A stretch of DNA of 64,000 bases from contig NZ_CP039393.1 in assembly GCF_004803695.1 (NCBI RefSeq), positions 2,108,001 to 2,172,000 of the forward strand, written 5' to 3'. The DNA comes from Muribaculum gordoncarteri (GTDB taxonomy: Bacteria; Bacteroidota; Bacteroidia; Bacteroidales; Muribaculaceae). A model generated the notes under the pieces. It was not told the origin of the DNA. It saw only the letters and a program-made list of their open reading frames with translations, and searched no databases. This document shows positions 23,089-32,656 of the stretch, one piece after another. Position numbers and translations under genes: made by a program. Position 1 is the stretch's first letter; each line of letters opens with the position of its first letter.

Positions 23089-25896
23089 CTATTCCCTGTT
23101 GTTTTTACCTATGCTCTTTACGTATTCGCTCGGCGATATGGAAGTGGCTCTTTTAAAATAGCGGAAAAACGATGCACGTGAACTGAATCCGCATTTGGCG
23201 GCGAGTGCGCTCAATGTGTACTTTTCACTTTCAGGTTCACTCACGAGTCTTTTAAACTCCTCTATGCGGTAATTGTTGATGTAGTCGTAATAATTGGTGT
23301 TGAGATACTGGTTGAACATGTAGGACAGTGCCGGAGGTGTCGTGTTGACAAGCGAGGCAAGTCCGGCAAGTTTCAGGTCGGGGTCGGTATACGCCTTTGA
23401 CTTGCGCATGATCTCCTCTACGTTTTTAAGCAACTGACGGCACTCGTCATCGCTCATGTTGAAGTTACGGTATTTGCGTTCAACCTGCACATTGTCGGCC
23501 TGAGCATCACTGCCTGCGTCATTATCCTTACGCTCTTTGCGATGCTTCAGCTTCACCCTTATTACCGCTGCCGCGCCAAAAATCGATAGCGCAATCACAA
23601 TCACCCACAGCCATGCGCTGTTGTCACGCGCCACAAATATATCAAGCGTCACTTCGCTTTTCTCTTCATTGGGGTATCGCAACACAAGTGTGTGATGTCC
23701 GCTTCCAAGGTCGGTACACAATATTGAATGCTGCCCCTCGACTACACTCCATGTCTTGGCATTGTCAAGCTTGTATTGGAACACCTCATCGCCGGGGTGT
23801 GAGTAATTGAACCCTGACACCTTCACGGCAAGATTCACCTCTCCCACATTGTCAAGGCGCATCTCGTAGCTGTTGTCACCCGTTCTATCCAATTGCCCGA
23901 ATGAGTCAATCCCGTTGACCGAGGCATCGGTTATCGCAATCATGTAGGGACGCTGACGCTCCGTTACATTGTCTATGTCAACAGTGACGAGTCCCTGTGA
24001 GCTGCACAGCCACAACCGGCCATCGTCATCCATGTCGCTTCCCGAGTGAAAGAACGTTTGACTGAGCAGTCCGTCATTGAAGTTGTAGGAGTAAAACACC
24101 TTGTTTCCGTCCCATCGATAAAGTCCGTTGGTCGTTATGAGCCATATCCAGCCCTCCTTGTCGATGAGCATGTCCATATCCTTGTTGTCAAGCGGCACCG
24201 GAGTTGTCAGCGTTCCGAAATTCTTTATCTCCGTATCCGACCCAAACAGCTTGTTCTTGTCATATATAAACAGCAATCGGCCGTCGCCTGTTTCGCATAT
24301 CCTCCTCACCCTTGTGTTATGGATGAACTTGTCGGGCAGAATGTCACCTACAAGTTGCCGTGACTCGGCATCCCACAGGCACAGCCCCTTCTCGCCGCAT
24401 ATCCACCCTCGCCCGGTCGAGTCAAAGAATATTCCGAATATGTTGCCTTCGGGCAGCTTCGAGTTCAGTCGGTTGTAATATACGTTGTTTCCGTCACGCT
24501 CATGTCGGAACAATCCGTTGGAAGTGCATATCCACAGGTCGCCGTCACGGTCGATTTCAAAGTCAAATATATGGCCGTTCTTGAATGTATCGTCATAACC
24601 CGGCTCAAAGTCGCTTAATGTCAACCGCTCGGGGTCAAACACATACAACCCGCCTCCGTAGGTACCTATCAGATACTTTCCGTCATAACGAATGCTCGAC
24701 ACAACCATAGGCGATCTCATGTCCGATGCATAGTAACGCTTGAACGTGCCGTTGTCCTCGTCTATAAAGCAGAATCCGTCACGAAATCCTATCAGCCTGC
24801 GGCTTCCGTCGGCAAGAATCGTTCGCGTAAGCACTCCCTCGGTATCAAGATGCGGCGGATAGGCGTATGTTTCAAATAAAGAGTTACTATACATCGTAAA
24901 GTCTACACCGAGCTGATAGAAACCGAGCCACATCTGCCCCTCGCGGTCACGTAACGCCGAATATACCGAATTGGAGCGTATGCTCTTGCCGTGACTACCC
25001 GACATGTCGTAGCTGTCGACAACCGCCCCGCTCTCCATGTCTACCACCTGAAGTCCGTTTCCGTCGGTAGCCACATATAGCCGATTTCCGTCGCCAAACA
25101 TGTCCATTACCACGTTTGACCCCACATCGGCATAGCCCGACAGCGCGTCACGCTTAAGGTCGTAACGCCAAAGTCCTTGATTGCGGGTTCCGAGATAGAG
25201 CATGTCGTCACGTTTATATATCGCGCTGTATGTCATGTTGGAATCTCCGAGCTTCTCAGCCTTGAAACCGTCGTCCATGTCAAGCGAATAAACGCCTTGG
25301 TCAGTAGCCACGTAAAGCCTGCGTGAGCCATCATCGACAGTCATGTCATTGACCTTGTTGGCCGATGACAACACATTGCTCTCTATTGCTATATTGCACA
25401 GCTTGCCGTTACGCATCATGAACAGCCCCTCCTCTCCTCCTATGTAGAAGTTGCCGTTTCCATCATTGGCAAAGGCATTTACCGACTTAGTGATGTGATT
25501 CTCGCCATATCTTACAAGCTCCGTCGAATTTTTGTCAAGACGCCATAAGCCGCCACCGGTACCCACCCAAAGGCAGTTGCCGTCGGTTTCACCTATCGCC
25601 CCTATCCACTTGGCGCTCTCCTCATCGCCGGTAATCGGGAAGTGACGCATATTTACGCCGTCAAATCGTTCAAGTATCGAAGTCGTGCCAAACCATATAT
25701 ACCCGAGCGAGTCCTTGTAGATAACGCTCACCGTGGCATCACGAAGCCCGTCACCTTGAGTGATCGACCTCATCATGCGGTCATGCGAGTTGGCCCGTGC
25801 GATCAACGGCATGACAAGCATGACGGCCAAGACCGCTATGCGGCTCACCCACATCGCCAACAGGCTTCTCGATATATAGTCGGTAGTCAATTTCAT
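23089..25896 (-). CDS. Membrane-bound Reg_prop/Y_Y_Y/AraC regulator lacking a kinase
   Basis: A large periplasmic-sensor regulator (935 aa from ATG 25896; an upstream in-frame ATG at 25989 is possible, but the shorter form begins with a clean signal/anchor, MWVSRIAVLAVMLVMPLIARA). About 20 Reg_prop β-propeller repeats (GYIWFGT, GNCLWVGT, GRGWICGEKG, GWIWLITTNG) are followed by a Y_Y_Y domain, one transmembrane helix (WLWVIVIALSIFGAAAVI) and a C-terminal AraC HTH (CGFSSRASFFRYFKRATSISPSEY). The histidine kinase, ATPase and receiver domains of typical hybrid two-component systems are absent, so the signal must pass directly through the membrane to the DNA-binding domain, as in SusR-type regulators. 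It sits between the two enzyme operons, its likely targets. Confidence 0.85.
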   Translation of the reverse strand: MKLTTDYISRSLLAMWVSRIAVLAVMLVMPLIARANSHDRMMRSITQGDGLRDATVSVIYKDSLGYIWFGTTSILERFDGVNMRHFPITGDEESAKWIGAIGETDGNCLWVGTGGGLWRLDKNSTELVRYGENHITKSVNAFANDGNGNFYIGGEEGLFMMRNGKLCNIAIESNVLSSANKVNDMTVDDGSRRLYVATDQGVYSLDMDDGFKAEKLGDSNMTYSAIYKRDDMLYLGTRNQGLWRYDLKRDALSGYADVGSNVVMDMFGDGNRLYVATDGNGLQVVDMESGAVVDSYDMSGSHGKSIRSNSVYSALRDREGQMWLGFYQLGVDFTMYSNSLFETYAYPPHLDTEGVLTRTILADGSRRLIGFRDGFCFIDEDNGTFKRYYASDMRSPMVVSSIRYDGKYLIGTYGGGLYVFDPERLTLSDFEPGYDDTFKNGHIFDFEIDRDGDLWICTSNGLFRHERDGNNVYYNRLNSKLPEGNIFGIFFDSTGRGWICGEKGLCLWDAESRQLVGDILPDKFIHNTRVRRICETGDGRLLFIYDKNKLFGSDTEIKNFGTLTTPVPLDNKDMDMLIDKEGWIWLITTNGLYRWDGNKVFYSYNFNDGLLSQTFFHSGSDMDDDGRLWLCSSQGLVTVDIDNVTERQRPYMIAITDASVNGIDSFGQLDRTGDNSYEMRLDNVGEVNLAVKVSGFNYSHPGDEVFQYKLDNAKTWSVVEGQHSILCTDLGSGHHTLVLRYPNEEKSEVTLDIFVARDNSAWLWVIVIALSIFGAAAVIRVKLKHRKERKDNDAGSDAQADNVQVERKYRNFNMSDDECRQLLKNVEEIMRKSKAYTDPDLKLAGLASLVNTTPPALSYMFNQYLNTNYYDYINNYRIEEFKRLVSEPESEKYTLSALAAKCGFSSRASFFRYFKRATSISPSEYVKSIGKNNRE

Positions 25897-26106
25897 TAAA
25901 CTATATTGCACACTATGCCGATGACACTGCGTCATCATCACGCTCATTGCGCCTAATCGTAAAGTTATAATGAGATTTTCAAATGACATAATTTATAACG
26001 CTCTTTTTATCAAAAAGTGATAAATTTGTATTTAACAATTATTATCACTCGATGGACTGAGTATATTCATCACTTCATTCGTATTAATCCATAGAATCAC
26101 ATCACC

Positions 26107-28386
26107 ATGCGCAAAACAATAACCACAATCATCATCACATTATTGTCGCTCTTCTGTGCTTCGGCCGTTCACGCCATTAAGCATCCGTCGTTGCTATTCA
26201 CTCCCGAAAGGGTGGCTGCCGCCCGCAAGGCGATGAAAAACGACACCGTTCTGGCCAACGGATGGAAAAGCATAAAGGCCGAGGCCGACAATCAACGGCT
26301 GAAAGGCGACCTACGCCGTCTGGAATACCTCGCCCTCGCCTACATGATGACCGACAGCTCCAAATACGCCGACAAGATAAAGGAGATACTGCTGAACACC
26401 GCCAAGGTCAAGTCATGGGGCGACCGTGAAATGCTTGCCCGTAATCCGGCCTGGCGCAGCGAATTGCAGATGGCTCACAAGAGCTTCCAAGTCGCTGTGG
26501 CCTATGATGTCATATACAATAAGCTCACTCCCGCCGAGCGCATGGAGATAGCCCGAGGCATGTACGATCTCGCAATCGAGCCTTTGCTCGGCGACTGGAT
26601 ACTTGAACCCACTCGCATTCACTCTCTCAACTCAATGGGCCACAACTGGTGGACATCCTGCGCGGGAATGGGCGGCCTGCTCGCACTGTCCGTATCCAAC
26701 GAGTTGCCCGAAGCCCGCAAGGGCGCCGAGGCCCTGATTGAGGTGCTTCCCGAATGGTTTGACTTTGCAGGCGATGTCCTGCAACGCAAGCCCAAGACAT
26801 TCGACGAGTCGGGAGGAATGTACGAGAGCATCAACTACGCAAGCTTCGGCGTATGTGAAGCACTGCTGTTTCGCATGGCTTGGCTCAACTCCCATCCCGG
26901 AGCGAAAATCGACGACATTCCACACATTCATCTTATATCCGATTTCTTCGTCAACGTGTGCTATCCGCGCTCGGGACAGCTCTACAGCATCAATTTCGGC
27001 GACAGCCACAAAAACGTTACCGGCGAAAGCTCGATGATACTTGCCTATCAAATGGGCGATGAAAATCCCAATACGTTATGGTACATCAACCAGATCGAGC
27101 CGGGACAACACCGCGAAGGATATCCGCGCAACACTCCCATGGGATTTCTCTACACTCCTGACCTCTCCAAGGCACCGTCAACGCCTAATCTTTCCAACTC
27201 CCGCCTGTGGAAGGATTTCGGATGGGCTACCATGCGCGATTCATGGCACAAGAACGCAACCATGCTTGCCGTAAAGTCGGGCATGACTTGGAATCACTCC
27301 CATGCCGACGCCAATTCCCTGATCCTCTTCCACAAGGGTGTCGACATAATCAAGGATGCGGGCAACTGCAGCTACGCGAAACCACAGTATCGAAATTACT
27401 TCTTCCAAAGTGACGCCCACAATGTCGTAAAATTCAACGGCGAGGGTCAGTCGCGTCACCAGCAGTATCACGGCACCATGCTTCCCGGAAGCATGAGCAA
27501 CCTGCTCGACGGAGGCAATATAAAATATGTGCTCGCCGACGGCACCGTCCCCATGTCGCAATGGATGATTCGCAACTTCCGTCACTTCCTCTGGATCGAC
27601 AATGTCATCTACGTTATCGACGACCTGTTGAGTCACGAGCCGGGAAAATTTGAGTGGATATGGCATCCTGGAGGCGATGCCGTGAAGCGAGGATTTGACC
27701 TTGAGATAACCAACGGCAACTCATCGGCACTGATTCGCCCGCTTTATCCCCGTCAGCTGGCCTACAGCGACTTCGTTCATGACTATCCCGACGATCTCTA
27801 TTGGGAAGTACACGAAGCGCCCGCCGAAAATATGCAGGACACCGAAAAGTACTGGTCATTCCACCTGCCGGGCATTACCGACCGAGTGAAAGGCGTAACG
27901 GCTATAATACTTAAAGACAGCGTCACCCAAGAGGAGCTTCCCGTCATCACTCGCCGTGAAGGCAAGGACTGGATAGGCCTTCAGGTGAAGCACAACGGCA
28001 AAGTGACCGACCTCTACATCAATCAGCTTGCCGACGGACGACTTATGCATCTCAACTCCTGGATCGAGGCCGACGGATGGTCGACCGATGCCTATATGCT
28101 GGCTGTCAGCTATCCCGAAGGCTCAAATCCTGCCGATGCCAAGGAGATTTTCATCGGCCACGGAAGCGCGTTACGCCGCAACGGCGATGTCTACTTTTCA
28201 TCGCTGTCGAAGCTGAACCTCATAGCCGACGAAAACGACGGCAAACTCGACATTCAGGTCACGGGCCAGCCCCGCATCAACCTAAAGTTGAAGTCGTCGC
28301 CCTCGTCGCTGACTGTCAACGGCATCAACACCCCGGTAAAGAAGACCGGCAACCTCGTAAATATAAAGTTATACAATAAAAAATAA
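26107..28386 (+). CDS. Heparinase II/III-family polysaccharide lyase
   Basis: A 759-aa exported protein (signal peptide 1-23, ending AVHA). An N-terminal (α/α) toroid includes NSMGHNWWTSCAG, and a C-terminal β-sandwich heparinase II/III domain includes the metal/active-site stretch TWNHSHADANSLILF and FFQSDAHNVV. It cleaves uronic-acid-containing polysaccharide by β-elimination, making the unsaturated ends that GH105, GH88 and KduI then process. The exact PL family and substrate cannot be fixed by eye. A TAAATTTG -7 box at 26021-26028 probably starts the operon. Divergent from the membrane AraC-type regulator. Confidence 0.8.
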   Translation: MRKTITTIIITLLSLFCASAVHAIKHPSLLFTPERVAAARKAMKNDTVLANGWKSIKAEADNQRLKGDLRRLEYLALAYMMTDSSKYADKIKEILLNTAKVKSWGDREMLARNPAWRSELQMAHKSFQVAVAYDVIYNKLTPAERMEIARGMYDLAIEPLLGDWILEPTRIHSLNSMGHNWWTSCAGMGGLLALSVSNELPEARKGAEALIEVLPEWFDFAGDVLQRKPKTFDESGGMYESINYASFGVCEALLFRMAWLNSHPGAKIDDIPHIHLISDFFVNVCYPRSGQLYSINFGDSHKNVTGESSMILAYQMGDENPNTLWYINQIEPGQHREGYPRNTPMGFLYTPDLSKAPSTPNLSNSRLWKDFGWATMRDSWHKNATMLAVKSGMTWNHSHADANSLILFHKGVDIIKDAGNCSYAKPQYRNYFFQSDAHNVVKFNGEGQSRHQQYHGTMLPGSMSNLLDGGNIKYVLADGTVPMSQWMIRNFRHFLWIDNVIYVIDDLLSHEPGKFEWIWHPGGDAVKRGFDLEITNGNSSALIRPLYPRQLAYSDFVHDYPDDLYWEVHEAPAENMQDTEKYWSFHLPGITDRVKGVTAIILKDSVTQEELPVITRREGKDWIGLQVKHNGKVTDLYINQLADGRLMHLNSWIEADGWSTDAYMLAVSYPEGSNPADAKEIFIGHGSALRRNGDVYFSSLSKLNLIADENDGKLDIQVTGQPRINLKLKSSPSSLTVNGINTPVKKTGNLVNIKLYNKK

Positions 28387-28393
28387 CATCGAC

Positions 28394-29786
28394 ATGAACC
28401 ACCTACGCTCTATCTTGACTACCCTGTTAGGCTCTTTGGCCTTTATTGCCGGCGCCGAGTTGAATGTATATCCCACCGGCTCTCCCAACATGCCCCACAA
28501 CGACGACTTCACGGTGAAGGTGAGGACAATAGGCGGCGAGTGGCACGACCTCTTTGAGTACAAGGTTCAGGTCGACATGGACAATCCTCAGGATGCGTCG
28601 ATGGTACAGTTTGACATGGACGAGCCTGTGGAGGTTATGGTCAAAAAAAAACAACGGCATCTTCTCGCAAGTCGACATCCGTCCGCTGCGTAACGCCATA
28701 ACCTGCGACCGCAAGGGCAACACCGTGACATTCCGCATCGACGAGCCTAAATACCTTTCGGTCGAATTTGACGGCGACAGACTTCACAACCTGCACCTCT
28801 TTGCCAATCCCGTAATGACCGAAACCTACACCGAGTCAAGCGACAATGTACTCTACTTCGGTCCGGGCGTACATCGTCCTGGCGACCTGCCCAACAATCA
28901 GATAAGGATACACTCCAACACCACGGTGTTTCTCGCTCCCGGAGCGGTGATAAGAGCGAAGTTACTCATTGACAACGCCGAGAATGTCAGGATAATAGGT
29001 CGCGGAGTGCTCGACCATCCCATCCGGGGAATCGAAGTTACCAACTCGCGCAACGTTGAAATCGACGGCGTAACGGTTGTGAATCCCGACCACTACACGG
29101 TGTTTGGCGGAGGCAGCTCCGACATACGCATACGCAACCTCAAGTCGTTCAGCATCAAGGGCTGGAGCGACGGCATCGACATGATGTGTTGCAGCAATGT
29201 CGACATCGACAACGTGTTCATGCGCAACAGCGACGACTGCATAGCCCTCTACAACCACAGGTGGGACTGGAAAGGCGGCTCATCCAACATCACGGTGAAA
29301 AACTCGGTGCTGTGGGCCGACATAGCCCATCCCATCAACATAGGAAGTCACGGCGACCCCGACAATGAAGCCGGCGAGGTGATTGAGCATCTGCGCTTCA
29401 ACAACATCGACATTCTTGAACACGACGAGGACGACCCGCCCTATCGCGGTGCGATGTGCATCGTTGTGGGCGACAACAACATTGCACGTGACATAACGTT
29501 TGACGACATCCGCGTCGAAAGCATCCAGGAGGGTATGCTATTTCACCTTGAAGTGCAGTTCAACCCCAAGTACAACAAGACTCCCGGCCGTAAAATCGAG
29601 AATGTAACGTTCCGCAACATAACCTACAACGGCTACGGCGAGGCGAAGTCGGAGATATTGGGCTACAGCGCCGAGCGTGATGTTACCGATGTGACATTTG
29701 ACAACGTATCGGTCAACGGCGAGAAAGTCACAAGCCTTAAGGACTTCGTAACCAACAGCTTCATCAGTGACATCAAATTCAAATAA
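28394..29786 (+). pseudogene. GH28-like glycosidase split by a +1 slip in an A9 tract
   Basis: Two overlapping frames encode one protein: the N-terminal part from 28394 (signal peptide, then ELNVYPTGSPNMPHNDDF) and the rest in the next frame to 29786. Continuity is restored if one A is removed from the nine-A run at 28643-28651, giving VMVKKNNGIFSQVDIRPL. The C-terminal part is a right-handed β-helix of the GH28 (polygalacturonase-like) type with SDGIDMM and NSDDCIAL acidic motifs. Without correction the product stops after about 99 residues. It could be a true mutation, a phase-variable switch, a site of transcriptional slippage, or a homopolymer sequencing error. Flanking operon spacing is normal (8 nt before, 21 nt after). 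Confidence 0.8.
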
Positions 29787-29807
29787 TCCTCAGCTCACGC
29801 AACGCCA

Positions 29808-30983
29808 ATGTCACCATCACATCACCATCACCGAATCTTGACAGTGACAATCATCGCGCTCGCGGCATTGTTGTGCCCGGCATCGTCTAATGCCGATGAC
29901 TATGTGTCACGCGTGTGGGTTGCCGACCAAGGCGACGGAACCTACATCAATCCCATAATCCACGCCGTCGAGGGGCCCAAGTTCTACAAGCGAAACGGCT
30001 ACTACTATATTCTCGCACCGGCTGGAGGTGTGGATAAGGGATGGCAGATTGCCCTGCGGTCACGCTCGCCTTTCGGCCCCTACGAAATGCGCCGCGTCAT
30101 GGAGCAAGGCGACACCGACATCAACGGCCCGCATCAGGGCGGACTTGTCGACACCAACTCCGGCCAATCTTGGTTCATCCACTTCCAGGACAAAGGACTC
30201 TACGGACGCGTGCTTCACCTTAATCCCGTCACATGGGTCGACGACTGGCCCGTCATAGGCTCCGACAGCGACAATGACGGATGCGGAAATCCCGTAAGCC
30301 GATACAGCAAGCCCGATGTCGGGCGCACCTATCCCGTAACTACTCCCGCCGAAAGCGACGACTTCAACTCAACCCGGCTCGGGCTGCAGTGGGAGTGGCA
30401 CGCCAACTATCAGCCCGAATTCGGATTCCCGACACCCTACGGTTACATGCGAGTCTACGGACACGAACTTTCGGAAAATTTCGTCAGTCTGTGGGAAGTT
30501 CCCAATCTGCTGCTTCAGAAATTTCCCGCCGAAGAGTTTACCGTGACGGCCAAAGTGAAGATATCGAGCAAAGCCGACGGCCAGCAATCGGGACTTATCG
30601 TGATGGGACACGACTACTGCACCCTCGGACTGGAAAAGAACGGTGAGAAATTTGACTTGGTGCAGACCGTGTGTCACGACGCCGAACAGGGAGGAGCCGA
30701 AACACGTACACTCGTCACCGACATGTCACCGTCACGCCGATACGAAGCCGGCCTACACCCCAACTATGAGCGTGACATCTACCTCCGGGTGCGGATGGAC
30801 AAGGGAGGCAAATGCACATTCAGCTATAGCCTCGACGGCCTGAAATTCATCGACACCAAAATTCCGTTTACGGCGCGACAAGGCAAATGGATAGGCGCCA
30901 AAACAGGCATATTCAGCATTCAGCCCAATGGAGTCGACCGTGGATGGATCGACATTGACAGCTTTATCATTGACCGAAACTAA
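29808..30983 (+). CDS. GH43-family protein with in-frame loss of the first blades
   Basis: A 391-aa exported protein. After a signal peptide (ending SSNADDY), the start VWVADQGDGTYINPIIHA matches the N-terminus of GH43 enzymes, but the next residues, VEGPKFYKRNGYYYI, belong to the fourth blade of the propeller. About 150-180 residues, including the YSDPD region with the catalytic base and the pKa-modulating Asp, are missing in frame. The general-acid Glu (in VEGPKF) and the C-terminal GH43_C2 β-sandwich (from about residue 185, ESDDFN) remain. Family members of this type are usually about 530-570 aa. It is probably catalytically dead, perhaps retained as a carbohydrate-binding protein. The deletion is inferred from remembered family architecture. 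Confidence 0.7.
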   Translation: MSPSHHHHRILTVTIIALAALLCPASSNADDYVSRVWVADQGDGTYINPIIHAVEGPKFYKRNGYYYILAPAGGVDKGWQIALRSRSPFGPYEMRRVMEQGDTDINGPHQGGLVDTNSGQSWFIHFQDKGLYGRVLHLNPVTWVDDWPVIGSDSDNDGCGNPVSRYSKPDVGRTYPVTTPAESDDFNSTRLGLQWEWHANYQPEFGFPTPYGYMRVYGHELSENFVSLWEVPNLLLQKFPAEEFTVTAKVKISSKADGQQSGLIVMGHDYCTLGLEKNGEKFDLVQTVCHDAEQGGAETRTLVTDMSPSRRYEAGLHPNYERDIYLRVRMDKGGKCTFSYSLDGLKFIDTKIPFTARQGKWIGAKTGIFSIQPNGVDRGWIDIDSFIIDRN

Positions 30984-31003
30984 TAAGAAACCTTTTAATC
31001 ACA

Positions 31004-32236
31004 ATGACACTACCAAAACTACAATCTTTCGCAATCGTTTCGATGTTCGCCTTTTGCAGCTGCGCATCGTCAGGCGTAACGGCATCGTCGGAACCCGATG
31101 TCGACAACGACCTTGATTTCTGCGACCGTCACGTGCGCGCATCTCTTAACGATTTGAAAAACGAAGCAGGCTACATCGATTACTCGATGATGCCGCGCAA
31201 CATCGCTGCGGGCGACACCACCTGGCATTGCCGCAAATCATCACCCGAAGAGTGGTGCAGCGGATTCTGGCCCGGCGTACTGTGGTATGCCTACGAAGCG
31301 ACCGGTGACTCCGCCCTGCTCACCGAAGCCGACCGCTTCACCCTCAGGCTCGACACCATAATCAACAGCCGCCCCTACGACCACGACATCGGCTTCCTGA
31401 TTCAGTGCAGCTACGGCAACGGCTACCGCCTCACCCGAAAGCCCGAATACAAGGAAGCGCTGGTCAACGCCGCCGACTCGCTTGCAACCCTGTTCAACCC
31501 CAAAGCCGGCACTCTGCTGTCATGGCCGAGAAACATCGACATGTTTGGCGGCCACAACACGATAATCGACAACATGATCAATCTCGAGCTGCTGTTTCAC
31601 GCAGCCGCCGAAGCCCACAGGCCCTATCTCTATGACATTGCCGTGAAGCATGCCGAAACTACAATGAAGCACCATTTCCGCCCCGACTACACATCCTATC
31701 ACGTAGCTGTCTACGACCCTGAGTCCGGTGAATTCCTGCGTGGATGCACCCACCAGGGCCTTGCCGACGACTCCATGTGGGCAAGAGGACAAGCCTGGGC
31801 TATCTACGGCTACACAATGGTGTACCGTGAAACCGGCGACACGAAATTCCTTGACTTCGCACAAAAAGTGACCGATGTCTACCTCGACCGCCTGCCCGAG
31901 GACAAGATTCCCTACTGGGACTTCAACGACCCCTCGATTCCTGAAACACCACGTGACGCTTCGGCTGCGGCAATCGTGGCGTCGGCACTGATCGAACTAA
32001 GCACAATGGTCGACGGCGAGAAGAGCGTCACCTATCTCGATTCGGCCAAGAAAATGCTCATGTCACTTGCATCTGACTCCTACCGGGCGCCCGACAACGT
32101 TCCCGCCTTCCTGATGCACTCGGTTGGCAACATGCCCGCAGGAAGCGAAATCGACTACTCAATAATATATGCCGACTACTACTATATCGAGGCATTGAAC
32201 CGCCTGAAAAAGCTTGAAACTCCCCTGTTGTCCTGA
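31004..32236 (+). CDS. GH88 unsaturated glucuronyl hydrolase
   Basis: A 410-aa exported enzyme, probably a lipoprotein (signal ending MFAFCSC, Cys18 or Cys20). The (α/α)6 barrel shows GH88 signatures: EEWCSGFWPGVLWYAYEATGD, YDHDIGFLIQCSYG with the catalytic Asp, and DDSMWARGQAWAIYGYT. It removes the 4,5-unsaturated uronate from lyase-generated oligosaccharides by vinyl-ether hydration. With GH105 in the other operon, the locus has two unsaturated-uronyl hydrolases, presumably for different neighbouring sugars. Last enzyme gene before a terminator and the SusC/D pair. Confidence 0.88.
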   Translation: MTLPKLQSFAIVSMFAFCSCASSGVTASSEPDVDNDLDFCDRHVRASLNDLKNEAGYIDYSMMPRNIAAGDTTWHCRKSSPEEWCSGFWPGVLWYAYEATGDSALLTEADRFTLRLDTIINSRPYDHDIGFLIQCSYGNGYRLTRKPEYKEALVNAADSLATLFNPKAGTLLSWPRNIDMFGGHNTIIDNMINLELLFHAAAEAHRPYLYDIAVKHAETTMKHHFRPDYTSYHVAVYDPESGEFLRGCTHQGLADDSMWARGQAWAIYGYTMVYRETGDTKFLDFAQKVTDVYLDRLPEDKIPYWDFNDPSIPETPRDASAAAIVASALIELSTMVDGEKSVTYLDSAKKMLMSLASDSYRAPDNVPAFLMHSVGNMPAGSEIDYSIIYADYYYIEALNRLKKLETPLLS

Positions 32237-32266
32237 AATAATCATCCCGAAACATAATCAAAGTAG

Positions 32267-32299
32267 AGAGTCATGTCATATTGCCGTTGACATGACTCT
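32267..32299 (+). terminator. Terminator after GH88
   Basis: AGAGTCATGTCA (32267-32278) with TGACATGACTCT (32288-32299), perfect 12 bp, then TTTTTG. The remaining 350 nt before susC are AT-rich, with a G7 run (32523-32529) and a TACATTTG -7 box (32558-32565) without a clear -33, as expected for an activated promoter. Confidence 0.85.
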
Positions 32300-32656
32300 T
32301 TTTGATTTCAATTACATAGCAAACCTTTCACATTAATAGCAAAATGTCAAAATGCTATTCAAAAACACAATTAATTAATTTTAATTAAGGAATTAACACC
32401 CACAAAGCCACAAACAGCTATGCACCACCCGTTAACCCGACGCAGACACTCGCCCACTACAGTTAAATTAGTTATATTTTTAACAATAATCACACTAAAT
32501 CAGTTAATATCATTTAAAAATAGGGGGGGTCGTTAATTATTTTAAATTTTATTTTGCTACATTTGCTTCGTCTTTATGGAATATTGTTGCACAACATCAA
32601 TTTATACTAACAATTTGCTAATCACATTTAATTAACCCATTACTCAAACTCAAAGT

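Noticed and set aside
32523-32529. G7 tract upstream of susC as a phase-variable promoter element
   Set aside because: It lies outside the -33 to -7 spacing of the probable promoter (32558-32565), and a single 7-base run is weak evidence for phase variation.
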